Below are positions 1 through 7,254 of a stretch of DNA of 64,000 bases, piece after piece. The first letter of the stretch is position 1; each line of letters begins with the position of its first letter. A program made the translations under genes and the position numbers. Source of the stretch: Delftia tsuruhatensis (GTDB lineage: Bacteria > Pseudomonadota > Gammaproteobacteria > Burkholderiales > Burkholderiaceae_C). Location of the stretch: assembly GCF_903815225.1 (NCBI RefSeq), contig NZ_LR813084.1, positions 1,158,501-1,222,500 on the forward strand, written 5' to 3'. Below the pieces are notes generated by a model. It ran no database searches. It had not been told where the DNA came from and saw nothing but the letters and a program-made list of their open reading frames with translations.

Positions 1-182
1 GTGCCGGCATTCCCGCCCAGTACCCGCGCCTGGCCGGCCAGCATGCCGACTACACCACGACCCAGCTCGTGGCCTTTCGCGACGGCAAGCGCGGCAATAG
101 CATTCAGATGACACAGGTTGCTGCCAAGCTTAACGATCGCGAAATCAAGGCCGTGGCAGACTACATCGCCGGCCTGCGTTGA
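1..182 (+). CDS. Cytochrome c (c4/c553-like), C-terminal fragment
   Basis: The last 59 codons of a gene that begins before the window. The peptide contains a PRLAGQ segment, a QLVAFRDGKR segment and then SIQMTQVAAKL before a C-terminal DYIAGLR helix. This is the layout of the C-terminal part of small class I cytochromes c of the c4/c553 group, where the Met of the SIQM segment is the distal haem ligand. The CXXCH haem site would lie upstream and cannot be seen. A strong terminator follows directly. Its place just before resB-ccsA, the machinery that attaches haem to such proteins, is usual in related bacteria. Confidence 0.75.
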   Translation, partial: AGIPAQYPRLAGQHADYTTTQLVAFRDGKRGNSIQMTQVAAKLNDREIKAVADYIAGLR

Positions 183-255
183 TGCGATCCCAGGGGACCC
201 CGTGTTCCTAGGGTAATCACCGGGAACCTATTGCTTTACAGACACCCCAAGCCAG

Positions 256-294
256 GCGGGTCCATCGCATGAGTGCAGATGGTCCCGCTTTTTT
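256..294 (+). terminator. Rho-independent terminator after the cytochrome gene
   Basis: An 11-bp stem with one mismatch (256-266 pairs with 278-288) is followed by six T at 289-294. It ends transcription of the cytochrome gene before resB. Confidence 0.75.
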
Positions 295-321
295 CATTCG
301 GGTATTGGTTTTTCGCTTTCC

Positions 322-2499
322 ATGTCAGACAACTCTTCCGGTGCCGCCCTTGCTCCCCCCCGCCCGCAGGCTGTGCGCGCGGTGCTGGAGTTGCTGGCAT
401 CGATGCGCTTCGCCATCTCGCTGCTGACGGTCATCTGCATTGCCTCGGTGATCGGCACCGTGCTCAAGCAGCATGAGCCGGTGGGCAACTACGTCAACCA
501 GTTCGGGCCCTTCTGGGCCCAGTTGTTCCTCGCGCTCAAGCTCAACGCGGTCTACAGCGCCTGGTGGTTCCTGCTGATCCTGGCTTTCCTGGTGGTCAGC
601 ACCTCGCTGTGCGTGGCCCGCCATGCGCCCAAGTACCTGGCCGACCTGCGCAGCTACAAGGAAAACATCCGCGAACAAAGCCTCAAGGCCTTCGGCCACC
701 GTGCCAGCAGCCTCGTGCCCGGCAGCACCGAGGAGGCTGCCAGGCGCCTGGGCCAGCAACTGGCATCGGGCGGCTGGAAGGTGCGTTTGCAGCAGCGTGA
801 CACGGCGGCAGGCCCGGGAACGGGCTGGATGCTGGCGGCCAAGGCCGGTGCGGCCAACAAGCTGGGCTATATCGCAGCCCACTGCGCCATCGTGCTGATC
901 TGCCTGGGCGGCCTGTTCGACGGCGATCTCGTCGTGCGTGCCCAGATGTGGCTGGGAGGCAAAACACCTTATACCGGCGGTGGCCTGATCTCCGAGGTGC
1001 CCGGACAGCACCGGCTCTCGCAAGCCAATCCCACCTTTCGCGGCAACCTGCTGGTGACCGAAGGCGGCACGGCGGGCACGGCCATCCTGACCCAGTCCGA
1101 TGGCGTGCTGCTGCAGGAGCTGCCCTTCGCGGTGGAGCTCAAGAAGTTCATCGTCGAGTACTACTCCACCGGCATGCCCAAGCTCTTTGCCAGCGAAGTC
1201 GTCATCCACGACAAGGCCACGGGCGAGCAGGTGGAAAAGCGCATCGAGGTCAACCACCCGGCCAGCTACCGCGGCATCGAGATCTACCAGTCGAGCTTCG
1301 ATGACGGCGGCTCTTCGGTGAAGCTGCAGGCCGTGCCCTTCGAGGCCGGCGCCAAGCCTTTCGAGGCCGATGGCGTGATCGGCGGATCCAGCGAGTTCAC
1401 GCGCCGCCGCCCCGATGGCAAAGAGGAGGCGCTGACGCTGGAGTACACGCAGCTGCGCGTCATCAACGTCGAGAACTTCGGCGCGGCCGGGGCCGGTGGC
1501 CCCACCGACGTGCGCAAGGTGGACCTGCGCCAGGCCATCGACGAGCGCCTGGGCGCGGCCCACAAGACCGTGACCAAAAAGGAGCTGCGCAACATCGGCC
1601 CCAGCATCGGCTACAAGCTGCGCGATGCGTCGGGCCAGGCGCGCGAGTTCCAGAACTACATGCTGCCCGTGGACACGGGAGATGGCCAGCCCGTGTTCCT
1701 GCTGGGCGTGCGCGACAGCCAGGCCGATCCCATGCGCTACCTGCGCGTGCCCGCCGACCCTGAAGGCTCGATGGACACCTTCATGCGGCTGCGCGGCGCG
1801 TTGCAGGACCCGCAACTGCGCGAGAAGGCGGCCCGGGCCTACGTGGCCAAGGCCGTCGATGCCTCGCGCGCGGACCTGGCCGGCCCGCTGGCGCAGTCGG
1901 CCACGAAGGCGCTGGAGCTGTTTGCCGGCCAGAACGACAAGCAGGGGCCGGACGGCAAGCCGCTGGGCGGCCTGCAGGCGATCTCGGACTTCATGGAGGG
2001 CAATGTGCCCGCCGCAGAGCGCGAGCGCGCCGGCGAGGTGCTGGTGCGCATCCTCAACGGCGTGCTGTTCGAACTGGCGCAGATCGTGCGCGCCCAGGCA
2101 GGGCAGGCATCCCTGGAGCCCAGCGAGCAGACCCAATCCTTCATGACCCAGGCTGTGTTCTCGCTCAGCGATGCGCAGTTCTACCCTGCGCCCATGGCCT
2201 TCATGATGCAGGACTTCAAGCAGGTGCAGGCCAGCGTGTTCCAGGTAGCGCGCGCACCGGGCAAGAACGTCGTGTACCTGGGGTGCCTCTTCCTGATCAT
2301 CGGTGTGTTCGCCATGCTCTACGTGCGTGACCGGCGCATCTGGATCTGGCTCACGCCCCGCGATGGCGCAAGCCATGCCGAGATGGCCCTGTCCACCAAT
2401 CGCAAGACGCTCGATGGTGATAGAGAATTCGCCATGCTGGCCGGCAAGCTGATCGGCGCCGAGCCCATTCACAAGAAAACCCACGGAGGTTCTGCATGA
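322..2499 (+). CDS. resB: Cytochrome c biogenesis protein ResB (Ccs1)
   Basis: Membrane component of the System II (Ccs) cytochrome c synthase. With CcsA it moves haem to the periplasmic side and attaches it to the CXXCH motifs of apocytochromes. The 725-residue protein has three N-terminal membrane segments (about residues 30-48, 76-95 and 180-198), a large periplasmic domain and a last membrane segment near residue 650 (VVYLGCLFLIIGVFAML). This is the ResB family topology. The start is the ATG at 322; no good Shine-Dalgarno sequence is visible. It overlaps the next gene by four bases, so the two are translationally coupled. Confidence 0.93.
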   Translation: MSDNSSGAALAPPRPQAVRAVLELLASMRFAISLLTVICIASVIGTVLKQHEPVGNYVNQFGPFWAQLFLALKLNAVYSAWWFLLILAFLVVSTSLCVARHAPKYLADLRSYKENIREQSLKAFGHRASSLVPGSTEEAARRLGQQLASGGWKVRLQQRDTAAGPGTGWMLAAKAGAANKLGYIAAHCAIVLICLGGLFDGDLVVRAQMWLGGKTPYTGGGLISEVPGQHRLSQANPTFRGNLLVTEGGTAGTAILTQSDGVLLQELPFAVELKKFIVEYYSTGMPKLFASEVVIHDKATGEQVEKRIEVNHPASYRGIEIYQSSFDDGGSSVKLQAVPFEAGAKPFEADGVIGGSSEFTRRRPDGKEEALTLEYTQLRVINVENFGAAGAGGPTDVRKVDLRQAIDERLGAAHKTVTKKELRNIGPSIGYKLRDASGQAREFQNYMLPVDTGDGQPVFLLGVRDSQADPMRYLRVPADPEGSMDTFMRLRGALQDPQLREKAARAYVAKAVDASRADLAGPLAQSATKALELFAGQNDKQGPDGKPLGGLQAISDFMEGNVPAAERERAGEVLVRILNGVLFELAQIVRAQAGQASLEPSEQTQSFMTQAVFSLSDAQFYPAPMAFMMQDFKQVQASVFQVARAPGKNVVYLGCLFLIIGVFAMLYVRDRRIWIWLTPRDGASHAEMALSTNRKTLDGDREFAMLAGKLIGAEPIHKKTHGGSA

Positions 2500-3833
2500 A
2501 CACCGCCACCACGACGACCTTGACGCTCAACGAGGGCTTCTTCTCCCGCCGCAACTGGTTCGACTGGGTGTTCGCGGCCCTGGTGGCGGTGGGGCTGCTC
2601 TACGCGCTGCAGCGCTATGGCGAGTACATGGATGTCTACGAGAAGTGCATCCTGGTCGGCACCATTCCCTCGGCCATCTGGATGGGCTGGTTCTGGCGGC
2701 CCTTGCGCATGCTGATGGTGGTGGTGGCGGGGCTGTCGCTGCTGGCCATCGCGCTGTACCAGGGGCCGGAGGGTGCGCAGCTGGCGCGCTCGGACACGGT
2801 GTTCGGGCTCAAGTACTTCCTGTCCAGCCAGTCGGCCATCCTCTGGATGAGCATGGTGTTCTTCATCAGCACCGTCTTCTACTGGATCGGCATGTTCGCG
2901 CGCGGCGAGGGTACGGCCCTGTCGCTGCTGGGCTCGCGCCTGGCCTGGCTGGCCGTGACGCTGGCCCTGGTGGGCACCATGGTGCGCTGGTATGAGAGCT
3001 ACCTGATCGGTCCCGACGTGGGCCACATTCCCGTCAGCAATCTCTACGAAGTGTTCGTCATGTTCTGCTGGATGACGGCGCTGTTCTACCTCTACTACGA
3101 GCAGCACTACGACACGCGCGCCCTGGGCGGCTTCGTGATGCTCGTGGTCAGCGCGGCCGTGGGCTTCCTGCTGTGGTACACGCTGGTGCGCGAGGCCCAT
3201 GAGATCCAGCCCCTGGTGCCCGCGCTCAAGAGCTGGTGGATGAAGCTGCACGTGCCCGCGAACTTCATCGGCTACGGCACCTTCGCGCTGGCGGCCATGG
3301 TCTCCTTCGCCTACCTGATCAAGCAGCAGGCCACCGAGACGCGCTGGTACAAGCTGGCCCCGCTGTGGCTGCTGGGCGTGGTGCTGTGCTTCGAGCCCAT
3401 CGTGTTCCGCCAGGGCGCGACCGAGAACGGCGGCAGCTACTGGATGGTGTACTTCGGCGTCTCGGCATTGATCGTGGCCGGCATCCTGCTGGCACGCAAG
3501 CGCATTGCCGAGCGCCTGCCCAGCTTCGAGCTGCTGGACGACGTGATGTACAAGTCCATCGCCGTGGGCTTCGCCTTCTTCACCATCGCCACCGTGCTGG
3601 GCGCGCTGTGGGCGGCCGAGGCCTGGGGGGGCTACTGGAGCTGGGACCCCAAGGAGACCTGGGCGCTGATCGTCTGGCTCAACTACGCGGCCTGGCTGCA
3701 CATGCGTCTGGTCAAGGGCCTGCGCGGCACGGTCTCGGCCTGGTGGGCGCTGGGCGGCCTGGCCATCACGACCTTTGCCTTCCTGGGCGTGAACATGTTC
3801 CTGTCGGGGTTGCACAGCTACGGCGAGCTTTGA
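2496..3833 (+). CDS. ccsB: Cytochrome c biogenesis protein CcsA/CcsB (haem handling)
   Basis: Second half of the System II cytochrome c synthase, a polytopic membrane protein of 445 residues. The diagnostic tryptophan-rich haem-handling motif WGGYWSWDPKETW is near residue 380, and the family's conserved membrane histidines are expected around it. GGAGG at 2485-2489 precedes the ATG, which overlaps the resB stop. Naming differs between databases (CcsA, CcsB, ResC). It is followed by a terminator, so resB-ccsB is a two-gene operon. Confidence 0.93.
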   Translation: MNTATTTTLTLNEGFFSRRNWFDWVFAALVAVGLLYALQRYGEYMDVYEKCILVGTIPSAIWMGWFWRPLRMLMVVVAGLSLLAIALYQGPEGAQLARSDTVFGLKYFLSSQSAILWMSMVFFISTVFYWIGMFARGEGTALSLLGSRLAWLAVTLALVGTMVRWYESYLIGPDVGHIPVSNLYEVFVMFCWMTALFYLYYEQHYDTRALGGFVMLVVSAAVGFLLWYTLVREAHEIQPLVPALKSWWMKLHVPANFIGYGTFALAAMVSFAYLIKQQATETRWYKLAPLWLLGVVLCFEPIVFRQGATENGGSYWMVYFGVSALIVAGILLARKRIAERLPSFELLDDVMYKSIAVGFAFFTIATVLGALWAAEAWGGYWSWDPKETWALIVWLNYAAWLHMRLVKGLRGTVSAWWALGGLAITTFAFLGVNMFLSGLHSYGEL

Positions 3834-3871
3834 GCCACGGCAGTGACAGTGACACTGGCAAGACAAGGACA

Positions 3872-3902
3872 GCGGCATGCGTTCAGGCGCATGCCGCTTT
3901 TT
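3872..3902 (+). terminator. Rho-independent terminator after ccsB
   Basis: A perfect 10-bp stem (3872-3881 and 3888-3897) with a 6-base loop, followed by five T. It separates resB-ccsB from msrPQ. Confidence 0.85.
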
Positions 3903-4014
3903 CGTGCACCGATCGCATCGGTCCCGCAGGGAACTTGCGCGCGCCTGCGAGGCTCCCAATCGCCATATCGCCAGCAATTGCGGCTCGTGCCCGCCGGCAC
4001 ACCAGGAGATTCCC

Positions 4015-4995
4015 ATGCTGATCCGCTCCCACGACGATGGCTTCCAACACCCGCACGGCAGCGAGATCACGCCCCGGGCCGTCTATTTGAAGCGCCGTGC
4101 CTGGCTGCAGTACCTGGCTGCAGGCTCGGCGGGCGCGGCATTGCCCGGCTGGGCCGCGGGCGTGCAGCGCCCCGGCAAGCTGGCGGCGCTGGCCTCCGTG
4201 CCTTCCCAGGTGGTGGGCGCAAACACCATGGACCGTGTCACGGCCTATGCCGATGCGTCCCAGTACAACAACTTCTACGAGTTCGGGCTGGACAAGGACG
4301 ATCCCGCCAGGAACGCCCACACGCTCAAGACCCGTCCCTGGACTGTGAAGGTGGAGGGCCTGGTCCAGCAGCCGCAGACACTGGACCTCGACGCGCTGCT
4401 CAGGCTCGCGCCGCAGGAGGAGCGCATCTACCGCCTGCGCTGCGTGGAGGGCTGGTCCATGGTGATCCCCTGGGTCGGCTACTCGCTGGCCGAGCTGTTG
4501 CGCAAGGTGCAGCCGCTGGGCAGCGCCAGGTATGTGGAGTTCGTGACGCTGGCCGACAAGGCCCAGATGCCGGGCCTGCGCAGCGGCGTGCTCGACTGGC
4601 CCTACACCGAGGGCTTGCGCCTGGACGAGGCCATGCATCCGCTGACCCTGTTGGCCTTCGGCATGTATGGTGAGGTGCTGCCCAACCAGAACGGGGCACC
4701 CGTGCGCCTGGTCGTTCCCTGGAAATACGGCTTCAAGAGCGCCAAGAGCATCGTCGCCATCCGCCTGACCGACAAGGAGCCCGGCACGGCCTGGAACAAG
4801 GCGGCGCGCAATGAATACGGGTTCTACTCCAACGTCAATCCCGACGTGCCTCATCCGCGCTGGAGCCAGGCGACGGAACGGCGCATTGGTGAAGACGGCC
4901 TTTTCGCCAAGAAACGCAGGACGCTGCTGTTCAACGGCTATGAGGCCCAGGTCGGCCAGCTCTACGCGGGCATGGATCTGAAGAAGTTCTATTGA
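4015..4995 (+). CDS. msrP: Protein-methionine-sulfoxide reductase, catalytic subunit MsrP
   Basis: Periplasmic molybdopterin enzyme (formerly YedY) that repairs oxidised methionine in envelope proteins, with electrons from MsrQ. It has 326 residues from the ATG at 4015, which has GGAG six bases upstream; an upstream in-frame extension has no support. The N-terminus holds a twin-arginine signal (KRRAWLQ near residue 28), so it is exported folded by Tat, whose genes lie at 39.5-41.2 kb. The [27 protein letters not shown] (Cys ligand of molybdenum) and [16 protein letters not shown] segments match E. coli MsrP closely. Its stop overlaps the msrQ start. Confidence 0.96.
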   Translation: MLIRSHDDGFQHPHGSEITPRAVYLKRRAWLQYLAAGSAGAALPGWAAGVQRPGKLAALASVPSQVVGANTMDRVTAYADASQYNNFYEFGLDKDDPARNAHTLKTRPWTVKVEGLVQQPQTLDLDALLRLAPQEERIYRLRCVEGWSMVIPWVGYSLAELLRKVQPLGSARYVEFVTLADKAQMPGLRSGVLDWPYTEGLRLDEAMHPLTLLAFGMYGEVLPNQNGAPVRLVVPWKYGFKSAKSIVAIRLTDKEPGTAWNKAARNEYGFYSNVNPDVPHPRWSQATERRIGEDGLFAKKRRTLLFNGYEAQVGQLYAGMDLKKFY

Positions 4996-5621
4996 TGCCC
5001 GCGGCAGTGACTTCGGCACAGCGCCTGCTGCTGCATCGCGCGGCCAGGCCCCTGGTGTTCCTTCTGTGCCTGCTGCCTTTCGCATGGCTGGTGGCGGGAG
5101 CCCTTGCCAACACCCTGGGTGCCAATCCGGCCGAGGCCCTGTTGCGCTCCACGGGTGACTGGACGCTGCGCTTGCTGTGCGTGGTGCTGGCCGTGACGCC
5201 GCTGCGGCAGGCGCTGGGTCTGACGGCGCTGGCGCGTTTTCGGCGCATGCTGGGCCTGTATGTCTTCTTCTACGCCCTGCTGCACCTGCTGTGCTATGCC
5301 TGGTTCGACATGGGACTGGACTGGGTCGACATCGTGCACGACATTCCCAGGCGCCCCTTCATCCTCGTGGGTTTCGTGGCACTGCTGCTGCTCACGCTGC
5401 TGGCCGCCACTTCGCCCAGGACCGTGGTGCGCGCCATGGGCGGGCAGCGCTGGCAGCGGCTGCATCGCCTGGTCTATGCGGTGGTGCCACTGGCCTTGCT
5501 GCATTTCTTCTGGATGCGCGCAGGCAAGAACAACTTCGCCGAAGTGGCTGTCTATGCGGCCATTCTGGGGCTGTTGCTGGCCTGGCGCGCCGGCCGTGCG
5601 CTGCGGCGTCGCAGCATTTAG
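4995..5621 (+). CDS. msrQ: MsrQ, haem b membrane subunit of the MsrPQ system
   Basis: Inner-membrane haem protein that passes electrons from the quinone pool or a flavin reductase to MsrP. The 208-residue protein has five or six membrane helices and histidines such as HLLCYAWFD and RLVYAVVPLALLHFFW, typical of the ferric-reductase-like domain of MsrQ. I chose the ATG at 4995, which overlaps the msrP stop (TGATG); a TTG three bases earlier is possible. Its stop overlaps the end of the convergent downstream gene by four bases. Confidence 0.93.
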   Translation: MPAAVTSAQRLLLHRAARPLVFLLCLLPFAWLVAGALANTLGANPAEALLRSTGDWTLRLLCVVLAVTPLRQALGLTALARFRRMLGLYVFFYALLHLLCYAWFDMGLDWVDIVHDIPRRPFILVGFVALLLLTLLAATSPRTVVRAMGGQRWQRLHRLVYAVVPLALLHFFWMRAGKNNFAEVAVYAAILGLLLAWRAGRALRRRSI

Positions 5622-6445
5622 CCAGCGACGGCGCGCAGCGCGGGACGCAGCTGGCGCGTGACGGGATCGATGTCGGCCGTGGGCAACTGGTAGTTGCGCT
5701 GGTCGAACAGGTCGATGCCGCACTGCAGTCCTTCCAGCCAGTTGAACAGGTCGGCGATGGCCTGCTTGCCCATGATGGGAGCGCCATGCTGGGGCACGAT
5801 CATGTCGATCTCCAGCTGGCGGGCCATCTGGACCCACAGGCGCAAAACCTTGTTGGAGACCATGTAGCGGCGGTGAAAGCCTTCCATGCGCGCGATGTGC
5901 GGCACCAGGTCGGTCACGGGCACCTGGGCCTCGATGCCATTCATCAGGGATACGCCCAGGTCGCCCGTGAACAGGATGCGGCTGATCGGATCGTAGAAGT
6001 GGAAGTTGCCTTCGGCGTGCAGGAAGTGCGCGGGCAGCAGGTGCAGCTCGTGGCGGCCCAGCGGCAGTCGGCCTCCGGCATCGGGCACTCCGATGACGCG
6101 GTTCTCGGTCTTGCCGACCTTGGTGAAGTGGGGCGCGAAACGCTCCCAGATGCGCGAGATCACCAGTTGCGCCTTGGTGCTGGTCATCCAGCGGTCCAGC
6201 GAGGCGATGATGTCCGGGTCGGCATGGGATGCGATCAGATAGGACAGCTTGTGCGGCGCAAAATGCCGCGACATGCCCATGAACAGCTCGTTGAACGCGA
6301 GATTGCCGCCTGGATCGATGATGGCGCCAGTGTCGTCATCGACGATGAGGAACTGGTTGGCCTGTATGGCCTGACCGTCCTCCTCGATGAGGTCGGTGAA
6401 CATCAGGCAGGCGTGGTTTTTGTCTCGGTAGAGCTCTACGGGCAT
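5618..6445 (-). CDS. Metallo-beta-lactamase-fold protein, oxygen-binding di-iron (ODP) type
   Basis: A 275-residue single-domain protein resembling the di-iron domain of flavodiiron proteins, but without a flavodoxin or rubredoxin part. It has an FLIVDDDTGAIIDPGG strand pair, a SHADPD metal-binding segment in place of the usual HxExDH, an LLPAHFLHAEGNFHFYD segment with metal histidines, and FTGDLG. Proteins of this family bind O2 or reduce O2/NO, or act in sensing. The substrate is unknown here. It converges with msrQ with a four-base overlap, next to a methionine-sulfoxide repair system, which fits an oxidative-stress role only by inference. Confidence 0.75.
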   Translation of the reverse strand: MPVELYRDKNHACLMFTDLIEEDGQAIQANQFLIVDDDTGAIIDPGGNLAFNELFMGMSRHFAPHKLSYLIASHADPDIIASLDRWMTSTKAQLVISRIWERFAPHFTKVGKTENRVIGVPDAGGRLPLGRHELHLLPAHFLHAEGNFHFYDPISRILFTGDLGVSLMNGIEAQVPVTDLVPHIARMEGFHRRYMVSNKVLRLWVQMARQLEIDMIVPQHGAPIMGKQAIADLFNWLEGLQCGIDLFDQRNYQLPTADIDPVTRQLRPALRAVAG

Positions 6446-6536
6446 GGCGGTTTGTCGAGGGACAAGAGAGAGTCACTCTAAGCGCCATGCCTGGGCGCGG
6501 TGTTGATGTGCATCAAGCCGCGGCACGGCATCGGTC

Positions 6537-6824
6537 TCAGTCGGCCTGCTGCTTATGGGGGGCTGGCGTGCCTGTACCGGTGGGCGTTGCATGTTCCTTT
6601 GCGGAAGCATCCGCAGGGCCTTCAGGCAAAGGTGCTGTGACAGGTGCCGGCGACACCTGCTCGGGCTTGCTGGAGATCCCCAGCGTCTGGGGCAGGGTGG
6701 CCCGGCCTCTGGCGACCGGGTCGCTGGGCAGGAACAGGGGGCCCTTCTGTCCGCAGGCGGCCAGGGACGCCGCACAGGTCGCAAGGGCAATGCACCTGAC
6801 TAGAATTCGCGAGGCTTTCAACAT
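6537..6824 (-). CDS. lptM: LPS translocon maturation chaperone LptM (YifL family lipoprotein)
   Basis: A 95-residue lipoprotein with a short signal peptide and the lipobox LAAC at about residues 21-24, followed at once by GQKGPLFLP, the conserved YifL/LptM signature. In E. coli LptM helps the outer-membrane LPS translocon LptD-LptE to mature. The C-terminal half is low-complexity (P, A, T, G). An upstream in-frame extension reads through the opposite gene cyaY and was rejected. In many relatives lptM heads an operon with lysA and dapF; neither follows here. Only 12 bases separate its start from that of cyaY. Confidence 0.85.
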   Translation of the reverse strand: MLKASRILVRCIALATCAASLAACGQKGPLFLPSDPVARGRATLPQTLGISSKPEQVSPAPVTAPLPEGPADASAKEHATPTGTGTPAPHKQQAD

Positions 6825-6836
6825 CAGCGAATTGTA

Positions 6837-7175
6837 ATGACTGACCAAGAATTCCTCGATCTTGCCGAACGACTGCTGCTGGCAGTGGAGCAGGACTGCG
6901 ATCGCATCAACGATGAAACCGATGCCGACCTCGATGCCCAGCGCGTGGGAGGCATGGTGACCCTGGTCTTTCCCAACCGCAGCCAGATCGTCATCAACCA
7001 GCAAAAGCCGCTGCACGAAATCTGGCTGGCGGCCAAGGCCGGTGGCTTCCATTACCGCTACGACGCGGGGCAGGGGGCCTGGCTCGATACCAAGGGCGCG
7101 GGCGAGTTCTTCGCCAATCTGAGCCGCTACGCCTCCGAGCAATCGGGTCTGGCATTGCAGTTTTCGGCGCGCTGA
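6837..7175 (+). CDS. cyaY: Iron-sulfur cluster assembly protein CyaY (frataxin)
   Basis: Bacterial frataxin, an acidic iron-binding regulator of the IscS-IscU cluster assembly machine. At 112 residues it has normal length. The N-terminal helix is acidic ([16 protein letters not shown]), followed by the beta-sheet segments [31 protein letters not shown] and a C-terminal helix. It is divergent from lptM with only 12 bases between the start codons, so its promoter must lie within lptM. A bidirectional terminator follows. Confidence 0.95.
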   Translation: MTDQEFLDLAERLLLAVEQDCDRINDETDADLDAQRVGGMVTLVFPNRSQIVINQQKPLHEIWLAAKAGGFHYRYDAGQGAWLDTKGAGEFFANLSRYASEQSGLALQFSAR

Positions 7176-7210
7176 CCCCAGCTTCGGCTCCGATATCGTC
7201 CGGCCCCATG

Positions 7211-7239
7211 AAGAAAGCCCGGCGGTGCCGGGCTTTCTT
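7211..7239. terminator. Bidirectional terminator between cyaY and mrcA
   Basis: A perfect 13-bp inverted repeat (7211-7223 and 7227-7239) with a GGT loop. The arms begin AAGAAAG and end CTTTCTT, so a U-rich tail forms on either strand. It serves the convergent cyaY and mrcA. Confidence 0.85.
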
Positions 7240-7254
7240 GCGTGGCGGATCGTA

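Noticed and set aside
325-2484. A 719-codon minus-strand open frame opposite resB
   Set aside because: Shadow frame; resB has the proper membrane topology and couples to ccsB.
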